Positions 28,349 through 34,604 of a DNA stretch of 64,000 nucleotides are shown piece after piece. The translations under genes were made by a program, and so were the position numbers. Source of the stretch: Streptomyces musisoli. GTDB taxonomy: Bacteria; Actinomycetota; Actinomycetes; Streptomycetales; Streptomycetaceae. The number at the start of each line of letters is the position of its first letter. Position 1 is the first letter of the stretch. The notes under the pieces are model-generated. The model searched no databases and was not told where the DNA came from. It saw only the letters and a list, made by a program, of their open reading frames with translations. The stretch lies in NCBI RefSeq assembly GCF_016741855.1, contig NZ_JAERRH010000005.1, positions 372,001 to 436,000 of the forward strand, read 5' to 3'.

Positions 28349-28677
28349 GCGAGACCGCTGAGATGAAGCCGGCCTCGGAGGAAGAGATCCGCGAGGCGCT
28401 GTACGACGTCGTCGACCCCGAACTGGGCATCGACGTCGTCAACCTCGGTCTGATCTACGGCATCCACATCGACGACGCGAACATCGCGACGATCGACATG
28501 ACCCTGACCTCGGCGGCCTGCCCGCTGACGGACGTCATCGAGGACCAGGCCAAGTCCGCCACGGACGGCCTCGTCAACGAACTGCGCATCAACTGGGTCT
28601 GGATGCCGCCGTGGGGTCCGGACAAGATCACGGACGACGGTCGCGAGCAGCTGAGGGCGCTGGGGTTCAACGTCTGA
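28345..28677 (+). CDS. Metal-sulfur cluster assembly factor (SufT/MIP18 family)
   Basis: This 110-residue DUF59 protein has the core VVDPELGIDVVNLGLIYGI, TLTSAACPLTDVIEDQ with the conserved Cys, and WVWMPPWGPDKITDDGREQL. SufT-type proteins help mature Fe-S enzymes. Its ATG overlaps the sufU stop as ATGA, and the operon terminator follows. SufT as a name is based on family and context. Confidence 0.9.
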   Translation: MSETAEMKPASEEEIREALYDVVDPELGIDVVNLGLIYGIHIDDANIATIDMTLTSAACPLTDVIEDQAKSATDGLVNELRINWVWMPPWGPDKITDDGREQLRALGFNV

Positions 28678-28693
28678 GAACACCTCGTGCGTG

Positions 28694-28723
28694 AAGCGGC
28701 GGCACCCCCGGGTGCCGCCGCTT
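28694..28723 (+). terminator. suf operon terminator
   Basis: A perfect 14 bp stem (28694-28707 with 28710-28723) begins 17 bp after the last suf stop codon. Confidence 0.85.
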
Positions 28724-28754
28724 CCGTGTGCGGAGCTTTCCGGCCAGGGGGATG

Positions 28755-28791
28755 TGTACGCCCGTACGCAACCGTTGTGTACGCTCGTACA
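28755..28791. promoter_or_regulatory. Two tandem palindromic operators before the SMR pump
   Basis: TGTACG-CC-CGTACG (28755-28768) and the perfect TGTACG-CT-CGTACA (28778-28791) are 23 bp apart centre to centre; the second ends two bases before the pump start codon. The adjacent TetR-family gene is the obvious candidate repressor. Confidence 0.7.
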
Positions 28792-28792
28792 C

Positions 28793-29116
28793 ATGGGTTA
28801 CCTGACACTCGCCGGCGCCATAGCCGCCGAGGTCGCCGCCACGACGGCGATGAAGTACAGCGAGGGCTTCAGCCGGCTCTGGCCCTCGCTCGTGACCGCG
28901 CTGGGATACGTCGTCTCGTTCGCGCTGCTCGCCCTGACGCTGAAGACCGTCCAGATCGGCACCGCGTACGCCATCTGGTCCGGCGTCGGCACCGCGGCCA
29001 TCGCCGTCCTCGGCCTGCTGCTGTTCGGGGAGGGGCTGGGACCGGCCAAGGCCGCCGGGATCCTGCTGATCATCGGCGGAGTGGTGGTGCTGAATCTGGG
29101 CGGGGCGAGCCACTGA
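28793..29116 (+). CDS. Small multidrug resistance (SMR/EmrE-like) efflux protein
   Basis: This 107-residue protein has four membrane helices and the SMR marks: the essential Glu in LAGAIAAEVAATTAMKYSEG (residue about 13) and TVQIGTAYAIWSGVGTAAIAV. Two copies form a proton-coupled exporter of quaternary ammonium or similar cations. The ATG lies right behind the second operator, so the transcript must have a very short leader. It overlaps the tetR start by one base (TGATG), making a self-regulated pump operon. Confidence 0.92.
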   Translation: MGYLTLAGAIAAEVAATTAMKYSEGFSRLWPSLVTALGYVVSFALLALTLKTVQIGTAYAIWSGVGTAAIAVLGLLLFGEGLGPAKAAGILLIIGGVVVLNLGGASH

Positions 29117-29649
29117 TGCCCCGCCGCCACGACCCCGAGCGCCGGCAGCGGATCATCGATGCCGCGATCCGGGTGGCCGGCCGCGACGGTATCGCCGGGC
29201 TGAGCCACCGCACGGTCGCCGCCGAGGCCGACGTACCGCTCGGCTCCACCACCTACCACTTCGCCACCCTGGAAGAGCTGCTGGTGGCCGCGTTGCGGCA
29301 GGCGAACGAGGGCTTCGGCAAGGTTCTCGCCGAGCTGCTGCCGGACGGCGGCCGAGGCGACCTCGCCGCGGACCTCGCCCGGGCCCTGGGGGAGTGGCTG
29401 GGCGGCGACCGGACCGGCGTGGAACTGGAGTACGAGCTGTATCTGGCGGCGCTGCGCCGCCCGGCACTGCGCCCCGTCGCGGCCGAGTGGACCGACCAGG
29501 CGGCGGCGCTGCTGGCCCGGCGCACGGACCCGGTCACGGCGCGGGCCGTGCTCGCACTGATGGACGGCATCTGCCTCCAGGTGCTGCTGACGGGCGGTTC
29601 GTACGACGAGGAGTACGCGCGGACCCTGCTGACTCGGCTGATCCCCTGA
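29116..29649 (+). CDS. TetR/AcrR-family regulator of the SMR pump
   Basis: This 177-residue regulator has the TetR HTH at residues about 10-50 (RRQRIIDAAIRVAGRDGIAG, then SHRTVAAEADVPLGSTTYHFATLEELL). The ligand domain follows (residues 60-177) and gives no clue to the effector. It is translationally coupled to the SMR gene and probably binds the two palindromes upstream of it. Confidence 0.9.
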   Translation: MPRRHDPERRQRIIDAAIRVAGRDGIAGLSHRTVAAEADVPLGSTTYHFATLEELLVAALRQANEGFGKVLAELLPDGGRGDLAADLARALGEWLGGDRTGVELEYELYLAALRRPALRPVAAEWTDQAAALLARRTDPVTARAVLALMDGICLQVLLTGGSYDEEYARTLLTRLIP

Positions 29650-29713
29650 ACCGGCGCCCGGCACGTGAGACGCGGTTCGCCCTCACCACCCCGCCCACGT
29701 TAGGTTTTCCTCC

Positions 29714-30700
29714 ATGACCGAGTCTGCAACCCGTACCACCGGCGCCGTCGCCGCCGGCCTCGCCACGATCGCCTCCGACGGCACCGTTCTCGACACCTGG
29801 TTCCCGGCCCCCGAGCTGGTCGAGGAGCCGGGCCCGGCCGGCACCGAGCGGCTGACCGCCGAGCGGGCGGCGGAGCTGCTGGGCGGCGGCGCGACCGCGG
29901 CGACCGGCCCCGACGCCCGCCGGGGTGTCGAGGTGGTCGCGGTCCGCACGGTCATCGCCTCGCTGGACGAGAAGCCGCTCGACGCGCACGACGTCTATCT
30001 GCGCCTGCACCTGCTCTCGCACCGTATGGTCAAGCCGCACGGCCAGAACCTGGACGGCATCTTCGGCCACCTGGCCAACGTCGCCTGGACCTCGCTGGGC
30101 CCGGTCGCCGTGGACGACCTCGAGAAGGTGCGCCTGAACGCCCGCGCCGAGGGCCTGCACCTCCAGGTGACCTCGGTCGACAAGTTCCCGCGCATGACGG
30201 ACTACGTCGCCCCGAAGGGCGTGCGCATCGCCGATGCCGACCGGGTCCGCCTGGGCGCGCACCTCGCGGCGGGCACCACGGTCATGCACGAGGGCTTCGT
30301 CAACTTCAACGCCGGCACGCTCGGCACCTCCATGGTCGAGGGCCGGATCTCCGCGGGCGTCGTGATCGGGGACGGCTCGGACATCGGCGGCGGCGCGTCC
30401 ACCATGGGCACCCTGTCCGGCGGCGGCAACGTGATCATCTCCATCGGCGAGCGCTGCCTGGTCGGCGCCGAGGCGGGCGTCGGCATCGCGCTCGGCGACG
30501 AGTGCGTGGTCGAGGCGGGCCTGTACATCACCGCGGGCACCCGGGTCACCATGCCCGACGGCCAGATCGTCAAGGCCCGCGAGCTGAACGGCGCGTCCAA
30601 CATCCTGTTCCGCCGCAACTCGGTCACCGGCACGGTCGAGGCCCGCCCGAACAACGCGGTCTGGGGCGGCCTGAACGACATCCTGCACAGCCACAACTGA
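29714..30700 (+). CDS. dapD: Tetrahydrodipicolinate N-succinyltransferase
   Basis: This 328-residue enzyme catalyses the succinylation step of lysine/diaminopimelate synthesis. It is the actinobacterial trimeric form: an N-terminal domain (TTGAVAAGLATIASDG, VYLRLHLLSHRMVKPHGQNLDG, slightly abbreviated) and a left-handed beta-helix (GVRIADADRVRLGAHLAAGT, MVEGRISAGVVIGDGSDIGG, ERCLVGAEAGVGIALGDECV). ATG 29714 follows TTTTCCTCC, a poor ribosome site. A dapA homologue is 0.8 kb away on the other strand. Confidence 0.95.
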   Translation: MTESATRTTGAVAAGLATIASDGTVLDTWFPAPELVEEPGPAGTERLTAERAAELLGGGATAATGPDARRGVEVVAVRTVIASLDEKPLDAHDVYLRLHLLSHRMVKPHGQNLDGIFGHLANVAWTSLGPVAVDDLEKVRLNARAEGLHLQVTSVDKFPRMTDYVAPKGVRIADADRVRLGAHLAAGTTVMHEGFVNFNAGTLGTSMVEGRISAGVVIGDGSDIGGGASTMGTLSGGGNVIISIGERCLVGAEAGVGIALGDECVVEAGLYITAGTRVTMPDGQIVKARELNGASNILFRRNSVTGTVEARPNNAVWGGLNDILHSHN

Positions 30701-30717
30701 CGTACCCCATCCGGCCG

Positions 30718-30746
30718 GGCGCCCCCACCCCGTGGTGAGGGGCGCC
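30718..30746. terminator. Convergent terminator after dapD
   Basis: A 12 bp stem (30718-30729 with 30734-30746) with one bulged A separates dapD from the opposing HAD gene. Confidence 0.75.
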
Positions 30747-30749
30747 TCG

Positions 30750-31253
30750 TCATGTGGGCGGGGACTGGGCGAACTCCCGTAGCGTCGTGAAGTCGGGCTC
30801 GCGCAGGCCGGTTCTCGGGTTCACGTGGTGGAGCAGGGCGGGGCCGGGATGGCGGGACAGGACGTACAGCGTGTCCGCCGGGCTCTGCTCGTCGTCCACC
30901 CAGGCGAACGGGCGACCCCCGGCGTACGCCACGATCGCCTCCGTCTTCCAGTGCACCCCGTCGGGCCGCTCGGCGAACAGGCCGGTGCCGAAGTCGACGT
31001 ACGGCAGCTCGGGCAGGCCGAGGACCGGGGCGATCCAGACGTTGGCCTCGGCCATCCAGCTCGTCGCCCAGCACAGGTCGTAGCCGAGCCGGAGCAGGGC
31101 CGGGCCGTGCGCCGGGTTCAGCCAGACCCGCAGCGGACGCCGCCCGTACAGGGGCACCCGGATCGTCGTGTAGCCCTCGGGCCGGCGTTCCGGCTGGGCC
31201 GCGTACGGGTTGAGGGGGCCGTCGACGTCCAGGAACAGCAGGGGGCGGCTCAC
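30750..31253 (-). CDS. HAD-like hydrolase of the RNA-repair-associated type
   Basis: This 167-residue protein has HAD motif I RPLLFLDVDGPLNPYAAQ at the N-terminus, motif II in LCWATSWMAEANVWIAPVLG and a motif IV-like WVDDEQSP. This layout matches the small HAD domain described in Swiss-army-knife RNA repair proteins. As a stand-alone protein its phosphatase substrate is unknown. The start is GTG 31253; in-frame sequence upstream (Arg/Pro-rich) looks non-coding. Confidence 0.75.
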   Translation of the reverse strand: MSRPLLFLDVDGPLNPYAAQPERRPEGYTTIRVPLYGRRPLRVWLNPAHGPALLRLGYDLCWATSWMAEANVWIAPVLGLPELPYVDFGTGLFAERPDGVHWKTEAIVAYAGGRPFAWVDDEQSPADTLYVLSRHPGPALLHHVNPRTGLREPDFTTLREFAQSPPT

Positions 31254-31284
31254 GGGGACACCGTACGGCAGGAAGGGTGGCCGG

Positions 31285-31317
31285 CCCCTCGGAATTCTCC
31301 TCGGCCGGCCCGAGGGG
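31285..31317 (-). terminator. Inverted repeat, possible dapA terminator
   Basis: CCCCTCGG (31285-31292) and CCGAGGGG (31310-31317) flank 17 bp containing GGCCGG. On the minus strand it lies downstream of dapA and upstream of the HAD gene. Confidence 0.45.
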
Positions 31318-31370
31318 AGCGGGTGGGATGGGGGCCGTGGCCGCTCGCCGCCGACCAACCCGCGGTGGAC

Positions 31371-31462
31371 GCCTCGTGTGCGTGTCGGCAGGTGCGCGGT
31401 GCGGTGCGTGGTGGGAGCCTCGTGTGCCGTGTCGGCAGAAGCTCGGTGCGGTGCGTGGTGCG
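31371..31462. repeat. Two 46-bp tandem repeats downstream of dapA
   Basis: Units 31371-31416 and 31417-31462 both start GCCTCGTGTG and end GCGGTGCGTGGTG. A third decayed start (GGCCTCGG, about 31473) runs into the dapA stop region, where AGCTCGCGGTGAGTGCCTCG resembles part of the unit. Confidence 0.7.
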
Positions 31463-31481
31463 CTGCCGGCAGGGCCTCGGT

Positions 31482-32381
31482 TCAGCTCGCGGTGAGTGCC
31501 TCGTACAGGGCCTGCAGTTCGTCGGTCGTCTCCCGGTCGGCGGGGAGCAGTGGTGTGCGTGGTGGGCCCGCGGGGAGGCCGAGGCGGGACAGGAGGGCCT
31601 TCGCGGTGACGGTGCCGGGCAGGCCCGCGTTCATCATCGCCTCGATGAACGGCGTGACGGCCAGCTGGAGTTCGGCCGCCCGGGCGGTGTCGCCCGCGTC
31701 GAACGCGTCCAGGATCGCGGCGATGTGCGCCGGTACGGCGTTCGCGACCGTGCTCACACAGCCCGCCGCGCCGACCGCGTACAGCGCCAGCACATGCTCG
31801 TCGCAGCCCGCGTAGTACGCCAACTCCGTCCGCGCCAGCACCTTCTGGGTGCCGAGGAAATCGTAGGAGCAGTCCTTGACGGCCACGATCCGCGGGTGCT
31901 CCGCGAGGCGGATCATGGTGTCCGGCTCGATGCGGGTGCCCGTCCGGCCCGGGATGTCGTAGAGCATCACCGGCAGCGCGCTCGCGTCGGCGACCTCGAG
32001 GAAGTGGGCGGCGACCGCATCCTGCGGCGGCCTGCTGTAGTACGGCGTAACCACCAGGACCCCGTCGGCCCCCGCCTTCTGCGCCGCGAGCGCCAGCTCC
32101 ACCGTGTGCCGGGTGTCGGCCGTGCCCACGCCCGTGACCAGGGTGGCCCGGTCGCCGACCGCCTCCCGTACGGCCGCGACCAGCTCGGCCTTCTCCTCGC
32201 CGGTGGTGGTGGGCGACTCGCCCGTGGTGCCGTTGAGGACCAGGCCGTCACAGCCCTCCGCGACCAGCCGGGCGGCCAGCCGCCGGGCGCCGGCCAGGTC
32301 GAGGGCGCCCGCCTCGGTGAAGGGCGTGATCATCGCGCAGAGGGTGCGGCCGAAGGGCGCGGGCTTGCGTGTGCTTGTCAT
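31482..32381 (-). CDS. dapA: 4-hydroxy-tetrahydrodipicolinate synthase
   Basis: This 299-residue class I aldolase-fold enzyme condenses pyruvate with aspartate semialdehyde. Motifs are LVLNGTTGESPTTT near residue 47, VVTPYYSRPPQD with the catalytic Tyr, LYDIPGRTGTRI and the Schiff-base Lys in IVAVKDCSYD (about 169). These favour a genuine DapA over the sugar-acid relatives encoded further on. Streptomyces often have more than one dapA. It is monocistronic on the minus strand. Confidence 0.88.
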   Translation of the reverse strand: MTSTRKPAPFGRTLCAMITPFTEAGALDLAGARRLAARLVAEGCDGLVLNGTTGESPTTTGEEKAELVAAVREAVGDRATLVTGVGTADTRHTVELALAAQKAGADGVLVVTPYYSRPPQDAVAAHFLEVADASALPVMLYDIPGRTGTRIEPDTMIRLAEHPRIVAVKDCSYDFLGTQKVLARTELAYYAGCDEHVLALYAVGAAGCVSTVANAVPAHIAAILDAFDAGDTARAAELQLAVTPFIEAMMNAGLPGTVTAKALLSRLGLPAGPPRTPLLPADRETTDELQALYEALTAS

Positions 32382-32549
32382 GGGAGTAGTCTCGGCAGCA
32401 CATCGGTGAAGCTCTACTTAATTCTTCTACGAGGTATCGCTAAGAGATGCTGATGAGTCGGTGAGGTGGGCCGAAGATCCTGTGTCCAACTCGGCCCCTC
32501 ATGGGTCACTATGGCCGGAGGGTCACCGACTCACGTCATGGGAGGCGCC

Positions 32550-32690
32550 ATGAAGCTCGGCAAGGCACTGGCCACCGGCATCGCCGAGGAGCGGCCGTTC
32601 GTCGACGAAGAGGAACCCCTGCTCCCCGAGGAGACCGCCCGCACCGAACCGGCCGAGCCGGCCCGCGAAGAGGCCCCGGCCGCCCGATGA
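32550..32690 (+). CDS. Small acidic protein, unknown function
   Basis: This 46-residue protein (MKLGKALATGIAEERPFVDE..., then a Glu/Pro/Ala tail ending EEAPAAR) has a basic-hydrophobic start and a disordered acidic tail. A strong GGAGG site lies 7 bases before ATG 32550. The stop overlaps the next gene as ATGA, supporting that it is translated. Four genes from here to 34439 appear to form one operon. Confidence 0.75.
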   Translation: MKLGKALATGIAEERPFVDEEEPLLPEETARTEPAEPAREEAPAAR

Positions 32691-33373
32691 GGCTGCGGCT
32701 CCCGGCGGAACGCCCTACGGAGCCGCCGACCGGATACAAGATCGCCCACCCGGTGCTGTCCCAGGACGGCGGCCGGGCCGGGTTCACCGGTGTGTCGCTC
32801 GGCGGGGCGCTGCCCTACGGCGTCCTCGACGACGCCTCCTGCGTCTACGGCCTGCGACACCGTCCGCCCGCCCGCCGCTGCGACTGCGGCTTCCACTGCG
32901 TGCACGACCGGGCGGTGGCCGAGGCCCTGCTGTGCACCGCCGAGCACCGGGCGGCCGCCCTGCTGGAGGTCTCCGTCCTGGGCGCCTACATCCGCTTCGA
33001 GCGCGGCTTCCGCTACGCCCGGCAGCGGGTGCGCACCGTCACGGCCGGACCCTGCGGCTGCGGCGCCGCCGCCGTCGCGCTGGCCGACGCCGGCTGGGGC
33101 CGGCCGGGCTGGCGGGTGCTGGCCCCCCGGTGCGGCGGCTGCGCGCGCGGCCGTACCGCCGTCTCGCTCGCCGGGTTCGCGAGGCTGGCCGGGCAGGGTC
33201 TACGGGTTCTCGCCGGGGCCGCGAGCCCCGGGCTCGCGGAGTTGTCGTCCGCCGACGGACTGGGCGTACCCGAACTGGTCGCGGAGGCCGCGCTGTTGCA
33301 GGCACGGCTCGACTGGTTCCAGTCCCAACTCGCACGCCTCGGTGAGCGCGGGACCGGCGGTGAGCACGGCTAA
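32687..33373 (+). CDS. Cys-rich protein, unknown function
   Basis: This 228-residue protein contains three Cys clusters suggestive of metal binding: RRCDCGFHCVHDRAVAEALLC (shortened) near residues 63-75, GPCGCGAA near 121 and PRCGGCARG near 145. The N-terminus (GYKIAHPVLSQDGGRAGFTGV) and the Leu/Ala-rich C-terminus are not recognisable. No membrane segment is evident. It is coupled to the preceding acidic peptide and precedes two membrane-associated proteins. A zinc-binding role is inferred from the Cys pattern only. Confidence 0.75.
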   Translation: MRLRLPAERPTEPPTGYKIAHPVLSQDGGRAGFTGVSLGGALPYGVLDDASCVYGLRHRPPARRCDCGFHCVHDRAVAEALLCTAEHRAAALLEVSVLGAYIRFERGFRYARQRVRTVTAGPCGCGAAAVALADAGWGRPGWRVLAPRCGGCARGRTAVSLAGFARLAGQGLRVLAGAASPGLAELSSADGLGVPELVAEAALLQARLDWFQSQLARLGERGTGGEHG

Positions 33374-33426
33374 GGACCTTCGGCCCGGGTACCCGGAGGT
33401 TCCGCACAGGAAGGAGGCGGAACACC

Positions 33427-33876
33427 GTGACCGTGACCCCGCAGACGCGGACGCAGACGCAGACGCGGACGCAGACACGGCCCGCGGCCGACGGACACCC
33501 CTCCACGGGCGAACTCGTCGGCCGGGCCACCGAACAGCTCTCCCGGCTGCTGCGACAGGAGGTCGCCCTCGCCAAGGAGGAGCTGACCGAGAAGGGACGC
33601 CGGGCCGGACGCGGCGGCGGACTGCTGGGCGCGGCGGGCGCCGTCGGCTATGTCGGGCTGATCGTCCTGGCCGGAGCGGCCACCGCCGCCCTCGGTCTCG
33701 TGCTGCCGGTGTGGGCGGCGGCGCTCGTCGTGGCCGCGGTGTTCTTCGCCGTGGCCGGGCTGCTGGCCGCGACCGGCCGCGCCCAGCTGCGCCGCGCCGC
33801 GCCGCCCACGCCCGAGGAGACCCTCGGCAGCGTCAGGGCGGACGTCGACGTGATCAGGGAAAGGGCACACCGATGA
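33427..33876 (+). CDS. Actinobacterial holin-superfamily (phage_holin_3_6-like) membrane protein
   Basis: This 149-residue protein has a heptad-like helix (VGRATEQLSRLLRQEVALAKEELTEKG) followed by two membrane helices (GYVGLIVLAGAATAALGLVL and WAAALVVAAVFFAVAGLLA), the layout of the putative actinobacterial Holin-X family. Despite the name these are chromosomal proteins, not phage lysis genes. Its N-terminus (TQTRTQTQTRTQTR) is encoded by a hexanucleotide microsatellite at 33442-33477. GTG 33427 follows GGAAGGAGG. It overlaps the next gene as ATGA. Confidence 0.85.
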   Translation: MTVTPQTRTQTQTRTQTRPAADGHPSTGELVGRATEQLSRLLRQEVALAKEELTEKGRRAGRGGGLLGAAGAVGYVGLIVLAGAATAALGLVLPVWAAALVVAAVFFAVAGLLAATGRAQLRRAAPPTPEETLGSVRADVDVIRERAHR

Positions 33877-34439
33877 GGCACAGCAATCCGCACGGCTCGG
33901 GCGCCAAGGGCCCCGACGAGCTGCGGCGGCAGATCGAGCACACCCGGAGCCAGCTCGGTGACACCGTCGCCCAGCTGGTGGGCCGGGCCGATGTGAAGGG
34001 CCGGGCCCGGGCGCGGGCCGCCGACCTGAAGGACAAGGCCGGCGCCATGACCGTCCAGCTGCGCTCCGGCGCCGCCCACGCCGGGCACGGCATGCAGGAC
34101 CGGGCGGCCAGGGCGGGCCACCAGGTGCAGGACCGGGCGGCCAAGGCCGGGCACCTGATGCAGGACCGCGCCGTCCGGGCCGGCCACAACGCCCAGGAAC
34201 GGATGGCGAAGGCCGGCCATCTGATGCAGGAGCGGGCCGGCCACGGCGGGCACGTCCTACAGGACCGGGCGGCCCACGCCGGTCACACCGTGCAGCACGA
34301 CCTGCGCGTGCCGCGCCCGGTGCGGACGGCCATGGACGCCGCGATGCGCCATCCCAAGCCGGTGCTGATCGCGGGCGCGGCGGGGGCCGCCGTCGTCGGC
34401 GCGGCCGTCATCTGGCGCAGGATCGACCGCCGGCGGTGA
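33873..34439 (+). CDS. DUF3618-type protein with seven 11-residue repeats
   Basis: This 188-residue protein starts with the DUF3618 segment (GPDELRRQIEHTRSQLGDTV, residues about 13-32), which usually pairs with Holin-X proteins as here. Residues about 68-145 are tandem 11-mers of the form AGHxxQDRAAR (AGHQVQDRAAK, AGHLMQDRAVR, AGHNAQERMAK, AGHLMQERAGH...). The C-terminus has a single membrane segment (PVLIAGAAGAAVVGAAVIW) and a basic end. The 11-residue period predicts an amphipathic helix that could lie along the membrane. Function unknown. Confidence 0.82.
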   Translation: MRHSNPHGSGAKGPDELRRQIEHTRSQLGDTVAQLVGRADVKGRARARAADLKDKAGAMTVQLRSGAAHAGHGMQDRAARAGHQVQDRAAKAGHLMQDRAVRAGHNAQERMAKAGHLMQERAGHGGHVLQDRAAHAGHTVQHDLRVPRPVRTAMDAAMRHPKPVLIAGAAGAAVVGAAVIWRRIDRRR

Positions 34440-34445
34440 GCACGG

Positions 34446-34490
34446 GGCGGCGGGACCGGCCGGGCACGGAGCCCGGCCGGTCCCGCCGCC
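34446..34490. terminator. Strong convergent terminator after the DUF3618 gene
   Basis: A perfect 20 bp stem (34446-34465 with 34471-34490) around the loop ACGGA starts 7 bp after the stop codon. Its right arm abuts the first 23-bp repeat. Confidence 0.88.
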
Positions 34491-34604
34491 GTGTCACGGA
34501 CGGAAGCGCGGCCGTGTCGCGGACGGAAGCGCGGCCGTGTCACGGACGGAAGTGCGGCCGTGTCACGGACGGAAGTGCGGCCGTGTCACGGACGGAACCG
34601 CAGG
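34490..34604. repeat. Five perfect-period 23-bp tandem repeats over the nuclease stop codon
   Basis: Units 34490-34512, 34513-34535, 34536-34558, 34559-34581 and 34582-34604 all have the form CGTGTCACGGACGGAAGYGC (plus GGC), with one to four changes each. The last unit contains the stop codon (34586-34588) and the last residues (RFRP) of the minus-strand nuclease, so the other four are extra copies of the gene's end placed downstream. Confidence 0.93.

Noticed and set aside
33427..33876. Prophage lysis holin
   Set aside because: The family name is historical. No phage genes are near, and the protein is part of a chromosomal operon with a DUF3618 protein.
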